This document shows positions 17,030 to 28,684 of a stretch of 50,398 nucleotides of DNA, piece by piece. The position numbers were made by a program, and so were the translations under genes. Source of the stretch: Chlorobiota bacterium. Its GTDB lineage: Bacteria > Bacteroidota > Ignavibacteria > OLB7. The notes under the pieces were generated by a model. That model saw only the letters and a program-made list of their open reading frames with translations. It made no database searches and was not told the DNA's origin. How positions within the stretch are numbered: the stretch's first letter is position 1; every line of letters starts with the position of its first letter. The stretch spans positions 1 to 50,398 of the forward strand of contig JAEUSP010000008.1 in assembly GCA_016788565.1 (NCBI GenBank). Reading direction: 5' to 3'.

Positions 17030-18355
17030 TTAGAAGCCGGTTTCAATGCCGTAATAGACTCCGTAATTCAGGCTGTTCTCGCCGTGGTTTGTGGTGATTG
17101 TGTACAACCCTGCGCCACCAACCCCCGCCGTTAGCGTGACGTTGCTGGAAGGAGAGTAGGCCAGATATGCCCGAAGATTTCCAAGCAGGGCGTTATCGGC
17201 AGCACCAACAGTGACGCGGCCACAAAGGTCCATCGAGCGGGAGACCGGGAATCGGCGGTCGTAGAAAATCGCGCCGTAGGTGACGCTCCGTTCTGGGCCT
17301 TGCTGAACCGATGTAGTCTCTTCGGGAATTGGCGCGCTAAGCCGTGGCCCGGCGGGGCCTTTTGCCCCCGCTGTTGGGTCCCCCACGGAACCTTTTGCAA
17401 ATCCGCCATTTCCCCCGGCAAGCCCCGCTGGCTGATGAAACGTTGAGGCTCCCATTTCCACACCCACGCGGTTTTCCTTGTTGATGCTGAAGGCGAAGTA
17501 GTAAGTATTCTGCATCAGCGGGTTGGTGGTTGGCAAGTTGTTCACGTTTCCGGAACCGAGCGTCACCCCAACGGCGAACAGGCGATTGCCGGGCGTTGGT
17601 GGCGGGGCAATCGGCGGCGTATCAATCCCGTGTGCCAGCAAGGTGATGGTGTCGTTGCCCGCATTAATCTTGCTGTTCGACAAGGCTGCCGGGGGCATTG
17701 TTCCCAGCGATGAAACAGACGATGAGGTATCGGCCAATGGTGGCATCTCTTGCTCCATTGCTTGCCATCCGGAAGTATCACTGACCACAGCAGTGGGCGA
17801 TGTTACGTCCTGGTGCTCAGCCGGGGTGAGTGGAGTCGCTGCTGAGGCAATGTGCTGGCTTGCTGCCGGGTTCTTCTGTCTCCATTTATGGGCTTGGGTG
17901 GGGCGGTTCCGGTTAGCATCATCCGCCGCTACTTGCGTTCCCCCCTGAGTTGTTGGAACAACTTGGCTTAGCTTGCCATCCCCTTGTTGTTCCCAGAGTA
18001 ACGTTGGCGTAAGTGCCAGCATTGTGGTTAGCCAAACGGCAACCAACGCGCCAGCCGCCACCCTGAACGGGAGCATCACCCTGCGGCGTTTCGGTTCGTC
18101 GTGAAAGATTGGGGGGAGCGGTTCGGGCTTTTGCAAGCCAGCAAATTTTGCGGCAACGGCGGTGCGGGTCCGCTCGCTTAACCGCAAGGGCGGGTTCAGC
18201 CGCAGAAGGTCGTCGTGGATATGGGAACGAATCTCTAACGTGTGGCGTAAGTCCGCCATCCGCTCGGGAGCTTCCAGCAGTTGTTGCAGTTGCTGAAGTT
18301 CCTTACTGGAGATTGTTCCATCCAGGTATTTATTGATGAGTCGTTCAAAGTTCAT
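17030..18355 (-). CDS. Anti-sigma factor with transmembrane helix and C-terminal beta-barrel-like domain (Dma-like)
   Basis: The start is placed at the ATG at 18355 (MNFERLINKYLDG, 441 aa), overlapping the sigma gene by 11 bp; a longer frame to 18511 reads through sigma coding sequence and is rejected. Residues 1-95 are a cytoplasmic helical anti-sigma region (INKYLDGTISSKELQQLQQLL) with a basic RRR stop. Residues about 97-120 are a single membrane helix. Residues about 125-255 are a Thr/Pro/Ser-rich linker long enough to extend into the periplasm. Residues about 257-441 are beta-hairpin rich (RLFAVGVTLGSG, YYFAFSINKENRVGVEMG, NLRAYLAYSPSSNVTLTAGVG) and end in NYGVYYGIETGF, like an outer-membrane barrel. 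This matches the dual membrane-spanning anti-sigma (Dma) plan known from Bacteroides. No zinc-binding anti-sigma motif is seen. Confidence 0.8.
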   Translation of the reverse strand: MNFERLINKYLDGTISSKELQQLQQLLEAPERMADLRHTLEIRSHIHDDLLRLNPPLRLSERTRTAVAAKFAGLQKPEPLPPIFHDEPKRRRVMLPFRVAAGALVAVWLTTMLALTPTLLWEQQGDGKLSQVVPTTQGGTQVAADDANRNRPTQAHKWRQKNPAASQHIASAATPLTPAEHQDVTSPTAVVSDTSGWQAMEQEMPPLADTSSSVSSLGTMPPAALSNSKINAGNDTITLLAHGIDTPPIAPPPTPGNRLFAVGVTLGSGNVNNLPTTNPLMQNTYYFAFSINKENRVGVEMGASTFHQPAGLAGGNGGFAKGSVGDPTAGAKGPAGPRLSAPIPEETTSVQQGPERSVTYGAIFYDRRFPVSRSMDLCGRVTVGAADNALLGNLRAYLAYSPSSNVTLTAGVGGAGLYTITTNHGENSLNYGVYYGIETGF

Positions 18356-18905
18356 GGTCGTGCACCACTGGGTAGAGTATTGTGCGAAGCATTTTGCGGG
18401 CGCGGAAAATCCGAATCTTGACCGTTGCAATCGAGGCGTTGATGATCTCCGCAATTTCTTGGTAGGAGTAGCCATCGTATTCGTACAGGACAATGGCTTC
18501 CCGGTAATCATGCGGCAGTTTGTTCAAGGCTGCGGCAACTTGTTCGTACAGAACGACATCACGGATTTCGGCATCGGAAACGTTCGCTTCCGAGGTCTCG
18601 AACGGGACGGTGGTCTTGCGGTTGCGCTTCATGTTTAAGCAAACGTTCCTCACGATTGTGAAGAACCAAACCATGAAGTTCCGCCCGTCGTAGCTTTGTC
18701 GGTGCTGGTACAGCCGCATGAACGCTTCTTGGAACGCATCATGCGCCTGGTCTTCATCCATCAGCACTTTCATGCAATAGACATAGACTTTCCGCTCATA
18801 CCGGTAGAACAGGGCGTTGAATGCTTCAACATTCCCCTCCTTTGCCTGCATGAACAGATCGTTATCTGGCAGTTCCGATTTCCGTATGGTCGTTGTTGCT
18901 CCCAT
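18345..18905 (-). CDS. ECF-family RNA polymerase sigma factor
   Basis: The 186-aa product has sigma region 2 (FNALFYRYERKVYVYC, DAFQEAFMRLYQHRQSY, FMVWFFTIVRNVCLNMKR) and region 4 with its helix-turn-helix (LPHDYREAIVLYEYDGYSYQEIAEIINASIATVKIRIFRARKML). This is the compact sigma-70 RpoE-like form without region 3. Its 3' end overlaps the anti-sigma start by 11 bp, the usual arrangement for a sigma/anti-sigma pair. It is divergent from lon, so an envelope- or protein-stress regulon is plausible but not shown. Confidence 0.95.
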   Translation of the reverse strand: MGATTTIRKSELPDNDLFMQAKEGNVEAFNALFYRYERKVYVYCMKVLMDEDQAHDAFQEAFMRLYQHRQSYDGRNFMVWFFTIVRNVCLNMKRNRKTTVPFETSEANVSDAEIRDVVLYEQVAAALNKLPHDYREAIVLYEYDGYSYQEIAEIINASIATVKIRIFRARKMLRTILYPVVHDHEL

Positions 18906-19009
18906 TGGTTAGGGGGAACATACACAACAGAAAAACAATAGTTACCGGAAAACATTGGCTTGTACGTCATCCCTCCGCCCAAACCCCTTCCCCGACATAC
19001 AGCGTAACC

Positions 19010-19040
19010 TTGCATATCGGGGGGGAGGGGTCTATCTTTG
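19010..19040 (+). promoter_or_regulatory. Candidate lon promoter (TTG, 20-nt spacer, TAnnTTTG)
   Basis: TTG at 19010-19012 and TATCTTTG at 19033-19040 are 20 nt apart, matching the Bacteroidota primary-sigma consensus (TTG near -33, TAnnTTTG near -7). Transcription would begin within a few bases of 19046, giving lon an almost leaderless mRNA with ATG at 19052. Confidence 0.65.
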
Positions 19041-19051
19041 CCGCCTTACTT

Positions 19052-21604
<2,553 letters not shown>

Positions 21605-21758
21605 GCCTTTCGGCTCCGTTTGTGCTTCTTAAACTCAGGCATAGGCATTCGGTCATAGCCCAGCCAACACAAAAAACAGGGGGCAAGGGGAGGGTGGTTG
21701 TGTTGGATTTCTTGCCATATTTGCCAATAACCGTTTGACTTCTTTCAGGACGCTCGTT

Positions 21759-22145
21759 ATGAAGTTCCATCTTCTACGCTGGTTGATGCCGATGCTGTTT
21801 GGGCTTGCCCTTCTGGGTCAACCGCTTCACGCCCAGGACACCGACGACATCATCGAAAAACTGCGGCTTACACAAACACAACGTGAGCAGGTGAAAAAGC
21901 TCCGCGAGGCATTCCGTAAAGAAACGGAGCCGATACGGGTCGAGATCAACCGCCTGCTGGAAGAGGAGAAGGGGCTGAAAAAAGCCGCGAAAGTCAACAC
22001 CGAGCAGCTAAAAACAGTTCTGAAGCAACGGGCTGATAAAGAAGTCGAACTCTCGCTGGCACTAACAACATTTGTTCAAAACCTTGAGGGGGTTTTTACT
22101 CCAGAACAGTTGAAGCAGTGGCGGGCATTGAAAGAAGGGAAGTAA
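21759..22145 (+). CDS. Spy/LTXXQ-like periplasmic protein
   Basis: The start ATG at 21759 (MKFHLLRWLMPM) has AGGA about 10 nt upstream; the frame opens earlier at a non-ATG codon. The 128-aa product has a signal peptide (LFGLALLGQPLHAQ, about 26 residues). A charged alpha-helical domain follows, with two motifs of the Spy/CpxP type: LRLTQTQREQVKKLREAF near the N-terminus and FTPEQLKQWRALKE near the end. Such proteins are periplasmic chaperones or metal/envelope-stress sensors; the exact role here is unknown. It follows lon by 154 bp and ends before a strong terminator. Confidence 0.8.
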   Translation: MKFHLLRWLMPMLFGLALLGQPLHAQDTDDIIEKLRLTQTQREQVKKLREAFRKETEPIRVEINRLLEEEKGLKKAAKVNTEQLKTVLKQRADKEVELSLALTTFVQNLEGVFTPEQLKQWRALKEGK

Positions 22146-22171
22146 GAGCATCAATTCCGAATAGACGAAAA

Positions 22172-22229
22172 CAACGCTGCCAAGCGGAAAGGCATTCAGC
22201 CTTATCGTTGGCAGCGTTGCTGTTTTTTT
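22172..22229 (+). terminator. Rho-independent terminator after the Spy-like gene
   Basis: A perfect 12-bp stem (CAACGCTGCCAA at 22172-22183 with TTGGCAGCGTTG at 22208-22219) contains an inner AAGGC/GCCTT stem, and a run of T follows at 22222-22229. It lies between two convergent genes. Confidence 0.85.
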
Positions 22230-22272
22230 GGGGGGGGCGTTTGTAAGCTCACCCGTCAAACTCACTGTCTGC

Positions 22273-22599
22273 TTATTTCCCCATATACTCCTTCGCCCCT
22301 TCCTCTGCCATCTTCTTGATCTCTTCGGCCCGCTTTTTTTGGGCTTCGGTGAAGGTGTTATCCAGCGAGTCCAGTTTGCTGTCAAGTGCTTGCGCCCGTT
22401 CGATCAATTTCTTGAACTCCTCGGATTGCATTGCCTTCTCTATGCTCCCCTCTTTTTTCAGCACTGCCAGCCCTTCCTTGGTGATCGCCTCCATCTCATC
22501 CAACGTTTTGTCTGCTTCGCTTTTGCTGCCACAGCCGATTACCAGGGCCGATGCGGTTACGGCTGCCAACAGCAGCAGGCTGATTCCTGTACGCTTCAT
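22273..22599 (-). CDS. Small helical lipoprotein
   Basis: The product is 108 aa. The N-terminus is a lipoprotein signal (MKRTGISLLLLAAVTASALVIGC) with lipobox VIGC, Cys23. The mature part is short, highly charged and predicted helical or coiled coil (ADKTLDEMEAITKEGLAVLKKEG, AQKKRAEEIKKMAEEGAKEYMGK). No family is recognised. It converges on the Spy-like gene and is separated from it by the terminator at 22172-22229. Confidence 0.75.
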   Translation of the reverse strand: MKRTGISLLLLAAVTASALVIGCGSKSEADKTLDEMEAITKEGLAVLKKEGSIEKAMQSEEFKKLIERAQALDSKLDSLDNTFTEAQKKRAEEIKKMAEEGAKEYMGK

Positions 22600-22907
22600 T
22601 TTTTTGTGTTTGCTTTGTGATGTGTGTTGAATCGGATTGCTGGATTGGCAAAAAGAAGGAAGCCATCGTTCGCCACTACGCTTCCCCCTTGCGCCACAGC
22701 AATACTTGAATTGCGCGGCGAAAGTACGCCTTTCCCTGTTTGTTCGCTACCATGCTGGCCAACCAGAAGTTGTTGGCGCGATTCCACCGCGTAACCATCG
22801 GGCAAGGGTTTCGTGACCAACGCGGGACTATTTTCCCCGCCAACGAACAACAACCGCTCTTCAGCCACTGAACAGCACGCGCAACCGATCACATTGATGA
22901 ACAAACC
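22600..22907. other. Intergenic stretch, divergent promoter region
   Basis: About 308 bases lie between the divergent lipoprotein and the 1252-residue T9SS protein. I see no gene, tRNA or clear repeat. A minus-strand frame crossing it has no recognisable protein features. Promoters for both neighbours must lie here, but no convincing TTG/TAnnTTTG pair was found. Confidence 0.5.
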
Positions 22908-25900
22908 ATGAACATTGCTGGTTCCTACCGCCGCCACACGCTCCTGTTGCTTGCCGCCCTGCTTGTGATGATTTCTGCCGGGCAACTACCAGCCCAGCAC
23001 AGCCCATTTTTCCCGCAGCCTTCGGCCACCACCAAGCCCGATGGCAAAACGGAGGAAGCGGAAGAAGAAGGAGCCTACAACCCGCTGCGAAACAGCTACT
23101 GGTACAACGCCAACCCAGAAGGATACTGGCAAGCCTACCAGCAGATGTTGGCCATGCCCACCGAAGCCGAGATGGAGCAACCAAATGAAAAAGGGGGAGT
23201 TCTTGCGGCTGGCAGAAGTTGGGTTGCGATTGGCCCCACCGGGTGGGCAACCATTCGGGGTGATGCTGTGCGGCGGACGCAAGGGCGCGTCCGCTGCATC
23301 CGCTGGTGGCAGAATCCCACAACGCTGCAATGGGGGCCCGTGATTGGCTCATCCAGCGGCGGAATCTACTCACGTTGGCGGCGCACTTCTTCTTCACCCT
23401 GGCGGTGGCGGAACATCGGGAAGAACCTGCCTAACCCCTCCGTCGGTGCGTTTCTGATTCACCCAACGGACTTCCGCAGATTGGTTGTTGGCACTGGCGA
23501 TTGGGCACGCTACGCGGGGGCCGGAATCTTCCTGACCGCCGACGGTGGCGAGACCTGGACCCGTGCGGCCATCACCGGCAGTTTTGGCGAAACGCTTACC
23601 CCACGCGCCGTTACCGGAATGGAGTATGCAATCATCAACGGCGCAACCGGAACCCGGTTGGACACCACCACAATCTACGCCTCCACCGATCTCGGCTTCC
23701 TGAAATCCATTGATGGGGGGGCAACGTGGCAACGCAAAACAGTGGTTACCGGCGTGCCACAAATCGCGCTGAACTCCATGGCTGCCGACCGCGCCAACCC
23801 CAATGTCATCTACGTTGCAAGCACCCGTATTCCTGCGGTAAGCGGGCTTCCCTCGGGTGGTGCGTTTGGTGTGTACCAATCCACCGACGGCGGCGAACGT
23901 TGGAACCCCGCCAATACCGGACTGCTTCCGCCCGGGGCGTTGGGGGCAAGCCTTGCGTTGGCAATCGCGCCATCGAACAGCGCAATCCTGTACGCAGCAA
24001 TCAGCGATACCAGCGCTGGCGCTGGCGGCATCTACCGCACCAGCAACAGCGGTGGCCGTTGGGATCGCGTCTGCCCGATAGATAGCCTTCGCGGATATAT
24101 GAGGGCTGGGCAAGGGATTCACGTGAACTGCATTGCGGTTCATCCGCAAAATCCAAACATCGTGTATGCAGGATCGGTGGGGCTGATAAAATCCATCAAT
24201 GGCGGTGGCCGTTGGGCCGGAATAGATGGCGGCCATGATGATTATTTGTTCGTTTCGTTCGATCCCGCAAACAGCAATGCCCTGTTCATCGGCAACGATG
24301 GCGGCATCTTCAATCGGAACGAAACCACTGGCGCAATCAGTGTGGATATTCCATTTCTCGGGAACTCACCGCTGCAATCCTACGGCCTGGATATTGGCTG
24401 GAGCGATGGCGGATTTATGGTGAGCGGCACACAGGATAACGGAACGCTTCGCACCCTAAGCATTGCCCGCGAAACCAGCAACGGCGTGGTTGCCAACTGG
24501 GAACACACCTACGGTGGCGATGGCCCCGACGACATCTCCATTCATCCCACAAACCCTGATGTGGTGTATGCCAACTCATGGGTCGGCCCCGGAAATTTCC
24601 CACGCTGGCGAATCACCGCCCGCGCCACCAACTTCACCGAGACCTCGAACGGAATGCCGATGATTTGGATGAACCCCATCACCATGAACAAACTGAACAC
24701 CAACCAAGCCTTCACTGCCGACACCGCGTGGCTGTACTACCACGACCCAACCGCCAACCGCTGGCGGCGCGCAACCACCGCCCCGCGCGATTACTCCATT
24801 GCCACCGACGGCAGTGCGCGCCGGATTGCAATGAACGTTGGAACCAGCGCATCTGTCACCGCCTACGTGACGTTTTGGACCACTGCCTCCACCGTAAAAA
24901 TCTACGAGGGGACCCCCGGCAGCATGACGCGCCGAACGGTGCAAATGCCCGGGCGCGAACCAGTCCACACCGTGGTTGCCGACCGCTGGGACGCAAGCAC
25001 CGCCTACGCTTTCACGGGATTTAATCCGGGCCAGCCCTCCAAAATTTACCGCACCACCGACCGTGGCGTTCGCTGGGACAGCATTGATGGTGACTTGCCG
25101 GAAACAATCAATTATTGGGACCTTGAGCGGAATCCCTCCAATCCCAACATCCTCTACGTTTCCAGCGACATCGGCGTGTTCAAAACCCGCAATGGCGGGG
25201 CAACGTGGTATCCGTTGCAGCAGGGGCTTCCGGTGGTTGGGGTGAACCAAATGGTGTATGCCCCCAGTGCCGACGGAAATAACCGATTCGACACACTCCG
25301 AATTTCCACCTTCGGCTACGGTTTCTACGAACGGCTGTTAGATGTGGACGACCCACGCTGGATAGATTTCACACCAATTATTTCCCGAATTAATCTGGAC
25401 GACTCACTGCTCCGCCGAATTATTTTCACCGGAATTGCCTCCACCGGAAACACCATGGTGGCCACTGCCGACAGCGGAATTATTGCCCGCACCAACAACA
25501 GCGGACGTTCGTGGGAAATTATCGAAGGAATATCCAAATACCGAATAAACGCCGTTGCCGCCCGCGACTGCACCTACATTGGTGTTGGCCAATACGGCAA
25601 CATGATCCGCTCGGCCGACAACGGAGTAACGTGGCAACCAGTGCAAACCGCAACACAGGTAGATCTGCACACGGTTTTTATGCTGGATAAATTACGCGGC
25701 TGGGCGGCAGGTGATATCGGCATAATTCTGCGAACCGAGGATGGAGGAGAAAATTGGTATCCGCTAACGCAAGAAAAAGATGGAGAGATGTTCACAAAAA
25801 TCAATTTCTCCGATCAATCCAACGGGTTTGCTGTTGGGCTGGATAACAATTACAAGCCGCCAATTCCAATTTTGAAACGCACCAGCGATGGAGGAAAAAC

Positions 25901-26666
25901 TTGGGAATATGTGCAAGATGCCGTGCTAAGCCAATTTCCCGAATTAACCAAAATTGCGTTGTTGGATGGTAAAACTGGCTTTGCAATTGGGGCCAACGGG
26001 TTAATTGCAAAAACAACGGATGGCGGGGCATCGTGGGAGCAAAAAAAGAGCGGATTCCAAAAAACATTTTTCGATTTCCATTTTAATTCCAACAAGGATA
26101 GCGGCTGGGTGAGCGGTCCAGAAGGGCTGATGCTGCTAACCACCGATGGCGGCGAAACCTGGGAGCAAGAAGAAACAACCGTGGGAATTGATTTAGTAGC
26201 AATGGCCGCTGGCGATGGAACACTGGTGGCGGTTGGCGACAGCGTGATGGCCCTTCGCGCCGAATATATCCCCCCTCCCGCCGAAGGTGGACGCGACTAC
26301 CGCGACACCACTCGCGGCCCCGATGGCGATGAAGTCCGTAAGGACACCACAATTACTGGAATTAGAAGTGGAGAGCGAAAAAATAATGCTGGCTACGCGT
26401 TGCTTCCGGCAATCCCGAACCCGTTCAGCACAGCCACGGAATTTGCATGCGTAATTCCAGTAAAAACAGAGTTGCGTGTGGAAATTTTTGACGCGCTTGG
26501 GCGGCGTGTGCGGCTGATTGATGAAGGGGAAGCCGAAGCCGGATTACACGAATATCTCTGGAATGGAACCGACGATGTAGGAGCCGATCTCCCCGTTGGA
26601 ATCTATTTCTGCCGAATGACCACATCGGAAGGGGTGCTGGTGCAGCAGGTGATAATGGTGAGGTGA
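22908..26666 (+). CDS. Secreted multi-propeller protein with T9SS type A sorting domain
   Basis: The product is 1252 aa. The signal peptide (TLLLLAALLVMISAGQLPAQ) is cleaved near residue 30. Residues about 90-830 are sortilin/BNR-type propeller repeats (TADGGETWTRA, SIDGGATWQRK, STDGGERWNPA, NPNIVYAGS, TRNGGATWYPL). Residues about 840-1110 form a Ycf48-like propeller (SADNGVTWQPV, TEDGGENWYPL, TSDGGKTWEYV, TTDGGASWEQK). After a linker, the last about 85 residues are a T9SS sorting domain: IPNPFS, LRVEIFDALGRRV, LPVGIYFCRM and the basic end VQQVIMVR. It is therefore expected to be carried across the outer membrane and anchored or released. The substrate or ligand is unknown. The 3' part (25400-26200) is visibly more AT-rich than the 5' part. 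Confidence 0.92.
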   Translation: MNIAGSYRRHTLLLLAALLVMISAGQLPAQHSPFFPQPSATTKPDGKTEEAEEEGAYNPLRNSYWYNANPEGYWQAYQQMLAMPTEAEMEQPNEKGGVLAAGRSWVAIGPTGWATIRGDAVRRTQGRVRCIRWWQNPTTLQWGPVIGSSSGGIYSRWRRTSSSPWRWRNIGKNLPNPSVGAFLIHPTDFRRLVVGTGDWARYAGAGIFLTADGGETWTRAAITGSFGETLTPRAVTGMEYAIINGATGTRLDTTTIYASTDLGFLKSIDGGATWQRKTVVTGVPQIALNSMAADRANPNVIYVASTRIPAVSGLPSGGAFGVYQSTDGGERWNPANTGLLPPGALGASLALAIAPSNSAILYAAISDTSAGAGGIYRTSNSGGRWDRVCPIDSLRGYMRAGQGIHVNCIAVHPQNPNIVYAGSVGLIKSINGGGRWAGIDGGHDDYLFVSFDPANSNALFIGNDGGIFNRNETTGAISVDIPFLGNSPLQSYGLDIGWSDGGFMVSGTQDNGTLRTLSIARETSNGVVANWEHTYGGDGPDDISIHPTNPDVVYANSWVGPGNFPRWRITARATNFTETSNGMPMIWMNPITMNKLNTNQAFTADTAWLYYHDPTANRWRRATTAPRDYSIATDGSARRIAMNVGTSASVTAYVTFWTTASTVKIYEGTPGSMTRRTVQMPGREPVHTVVADRWDASTAYAFTGFNPGQPSKIYRTTDRGVRWDSIDGDLPETINYWDLERNPSNPNILYVSSDIGVFKTRNGGATWYPLQQGLPVVGVNQMVYAPSADGNNRFDTLRISTFGYGFYERLLDVDDPRWIDFTPIISRINLDDSLLRRIIFTGIASTGNTMVATADSGIIARTNNSGRSWEIIEGISKYRINAVAARDCTYIGVGQYGNMIRSADNGVTWQPVQTATQVDLHTVFMLDKLRGWAAGDIGIILRTEDGGENWYPLTQEKDGEMFTKINFSDQSNGFAVGLDNNYKPPIPILKRTSDGGKTWEYVQDAVLSQFPELTKIALLDGKTGFAIGANGLIAKTTDGGASWEQKKSGFQKTFFDFHFNSNKDSGWVSGPEGLMLLTTDGGETWEQEETTVGIDLVAMAAGDGTLVAVGDSVMALRAEYIPPPAEGGRDYRDTTRGPDGDEVRKDTTITGIRSGERKNNAGYALLPAIPNPFSTATEFACVIPVKTELRVEIFDALGRRVRLIDEGEAEAGLHEYLWNGTDDVGADLPVGIYFCRMTTSEGVLVQQVIMVR

Positions 26667-26693
26667 AAAAAAAATTTGCTGCAACCAGAATAC

Positions 26694-26733
26694 AACAAGG
26701 CCTGGCATCTGTGCCAGGCCTTGTTCGTTTTTT
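26694..26733. terminator. Strong hairpin terminator between convergent genes
   Basis: AACAAGGCCTGGCA and TGCCAGGCCTTGTT form a perfect 14-bp stem with a 4-nt loop (26694-26725). A T-rich run follows on the plus strand. It ends the T9SS propeller gene and could also serve the convergent gene at 26749. Confidence 0.9.
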
Positions 26734-26748
26734 AATCGTTGATGATTC

Positions 26749-28524
26749 CTACTCTTTCACCATCACCACCGATTTATCTAACCGCTTGCATTCGCCGTAG
26801 CTGATTTCAAACGTCTGTGATTTGTAGCCGGTTTTGCTGAAGGTGACGGCATAGCTGGTGTAGCCGCACAGTTGCTCCAGTATCAGGCTCCCCTCGCCGG
26901 CGGTTGTCCCTTCGGCAATTACCACGCCCCCTTTATTAATTATCACCGTCACCCCGTTCAGCCACGCCCCCTCCGATTTTGTGCGCACACTTAACGATGC
27001 TGTGCAGCAGCTATCGGTGGAGGGCTTGCTCGGTTTGCCAAGCAGGATGGTTTCCTCAATCGCTTGGTTGCAACCAACCTCAAGCTCAAACACTTTTTTG
27101 GTGTAGCCTTCGCGCTCAATAAAAAGGCCATACTCGGCATCGCATAATTCGTTCAGAACAACTTCGCCGTTGCTGTTGGTTTTTCCGGTTCGGACAACCG
27201 CGCCGGCTTTGGTGAGCTTCACCGCAGCGTTGGGGATCACGTTGTTGGTTGCCGAATCGCGCACAACTAACGTGATGGAGCCACGGCAGCAGGTATCGCC
27301 CCCACCGGTTGTGCCGTTGGAGCGGAGGGTGCGTGTGGTGATGATGGTGTCGTTGCAATCAAGCTCGGCAACAAACTCAATCCCCTTGTACCCGTCGCGC
27401 AGGATGCTGAGTGAGTAACGGCCAGCACACAGCGCGCCCAGCGTGACGGTTCCGTTGCTGCCGGTTGTTTCGTATTTCACCAGCTTCCCATCTTTCCACG
27501 CCTTCACCATCGCGCCGGATAATGCCGAGCCGGAAGCCGAATCGCTGACCGTGACGGTGATTGCGCCGTTGCAGCAGGAATCATTCTCTTCCGGGTTTTT
27601 CACCAACATCCGTTCGACGGTAACGGTGTCGTTGCACCCCATTGTGGTGGAAAATTCCACAACGCGGTAGCCTTCGCGGGCAATGCGTACTTCGTAATTC
27701 CCCGCACAGACTTCGCGGAAAATTCCCCCGTCGCCGGTGGAGATTACTTTCCGCCCCTCCGCTCCCGTTTTGTTGATGCGAACCTCTGCGCCACTAATCA
27801 CCAGCCCCGTTGCCGAATCTTTTGGAAGGATGGTGAGCACCCCGTTGCAGCAGCTATCCTTTGTTTGTGGCTTATCACCTTCGCTCCGCAGAAGTTCGGC
27901 TGTCACCAGAAGCGTGTCGCATTCACCCAGCGTCAGGGTTTGCTCCAGCACTCGGTAGCCAGCTTTATACACCCGCAGGGCGTAGGTTGCTGCCGGCAAC
28001 GAGCCAAACGTGGCAATGCCATTCGAGTCGGTTTGGGTTTTGGTTCGGAGCGATTCGCCACGGCTGATTTTCACATCTGCGCCGGTGATTGCGGCCCCGG
28101 TGGAGTCGTCCACCACCGTCACCACAATGCTGCCGCAACTGCTGTCGTTGGCATCCAGTTTGAAGCTGATGCCGGTTGGCCCGCCGGCCAGCGCGATTGC
28201 GGCGGAAAGCTCTTGGGCCGCAACCCGGAAATCGCTGTGGCTGATGCGGAGTTGCAACCCTTTCAGGTCGTCGGGAAGTTTGGCCAGCAGAAACGCGCCG
28301 TCGTCGTCGGTGGTGTCGGCAGCAATCCGTGTGTTTGCGCTGTTGATAATCTCAACAATCGCGTTCGGGATTGTCAGCCCGCCCGGGTCTTTCACCATGC
28401 CGTTTACGGTGGTGTTGCCGTTTGGCACCTCCGTCGGGGTGTTCTCCGAACAAGCGGCAATAATGAATGCGAGAAGAAAGGCGAACATCGCCCAGTAGCG
28501 GGCCTGAAAAAGATGGAAGTTCAT
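26749..28524 (-). CDS. Lipoprotein of six carboxypeptidase-regulatory-like modules, cysteine-rich
   Basis: The start ATG at 28524 (MNFHLFQARYW) is preferred over an upstream in-frame TTG. The product is 591 aa. The signal peptide ends in lipobox IIAAC, so the protein is membrane-anchored. The rest is about six consecutive beta-sandwich modules of about 85-95 residues, of carboxypeptidase-regulatory-like (CarboxypepD_reg) type, each with S--G----LPxxxYxLxxxxxGYxxxE. Modules 3-6 each begin D(S/T)CC, carry a second cysteine in LC(A/G/D), and a further one before the last strand (GCND, DCND, GCNQ, GECK), giving four regularly placed cysteines per module. Surface adhesion or a structural stalk is inferred; no catalytic domain is present. 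Confidence 0.85.
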   Translation of the reverse strand: MNFHLFQARYWAMFAFLLAFIIAACSENTPTEVPNGNTTVNGMVKDPGGLTIPNAIVEIINSANTRIAADTTDDDGAFLLAKLPDDLKGLQLRISHSDFRVAAQELSAAIALAGGPTGISFKLDANDSSCGSIVVTVVDDSTGAAITGADVKISRGESLRTKTQTDSNGIATFGSLPAATYALRVYKAGYRVLEQTLTLGECDTLLVTAELLRSEGDKPQTKDSCCNGVLTILPKDSATGLVISGAEVRINKTGAEGRKVISTGDGGIFREVCAGNYEVRIAREGYRVVEFSTTMGCNDTVTVERMLVKNPEENDSCCNGAITVTVSDSASGSALSGAMVKAWKDGKLVKYETTGSNGTVTLGALCAGRYSLSILRDGYKGIEFVAELDCNDTIITTRTLRSNGTTGGGDTCCRGSITLVVRDSATNNVIPNAAVKLTKAGAVVRTGKTNSNGEVVLNELCDAEYGLFIEREGYTKKVFELEVGCNQAIEETILLGKPSKPSTDSCCTASLSVRTKSEGAWLNGVTVIINKGGVVIAEGTTAGEGSLILEQLCGYTSYAVTFSKTGYKSQTFEISYGECKRLDKSVVMVKE

Positions 28525-28635
28525 GGGAAACAACCGTTAGTTTGGAAGGAAACTGCCGCAAGATTGGGCAGCGGGAAGGGAGCAACCGTGCGTTGCTGTG
28601 CGGCTTCAACACCACCAAGAAGAACAAGTTACGGG

Positions 28636-28684
28636 AGTGAAGAGTGAAGAGTGAAGAGTGAAGAGTGAAGAGTGAAGAGTGAAA
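28636..28684 (+). repeat. Heptanucleotide tandem repeat, AGTGAAG family (7 units)
   Basis: Seven contiguous 7-bp units: six AGTGAAG and a last AGTGAAA. Confidence 0.92.

Noticed and set aside
18356-18511. N-terminal extension of the anti-sigma gene
   Set aside because: It reads through sigma-factor coding sequence in another frame and lacks protein character. MNFERLINKYLDG is a normal anti-sigma start.
22596-22985. 129-codon minus-strand open frame crossing the 22600-22907 gap
   Set aside because: It overlaps the start and signal peptide of the T9SS gene on the other strand and shows no signal, domain or sensible start context.
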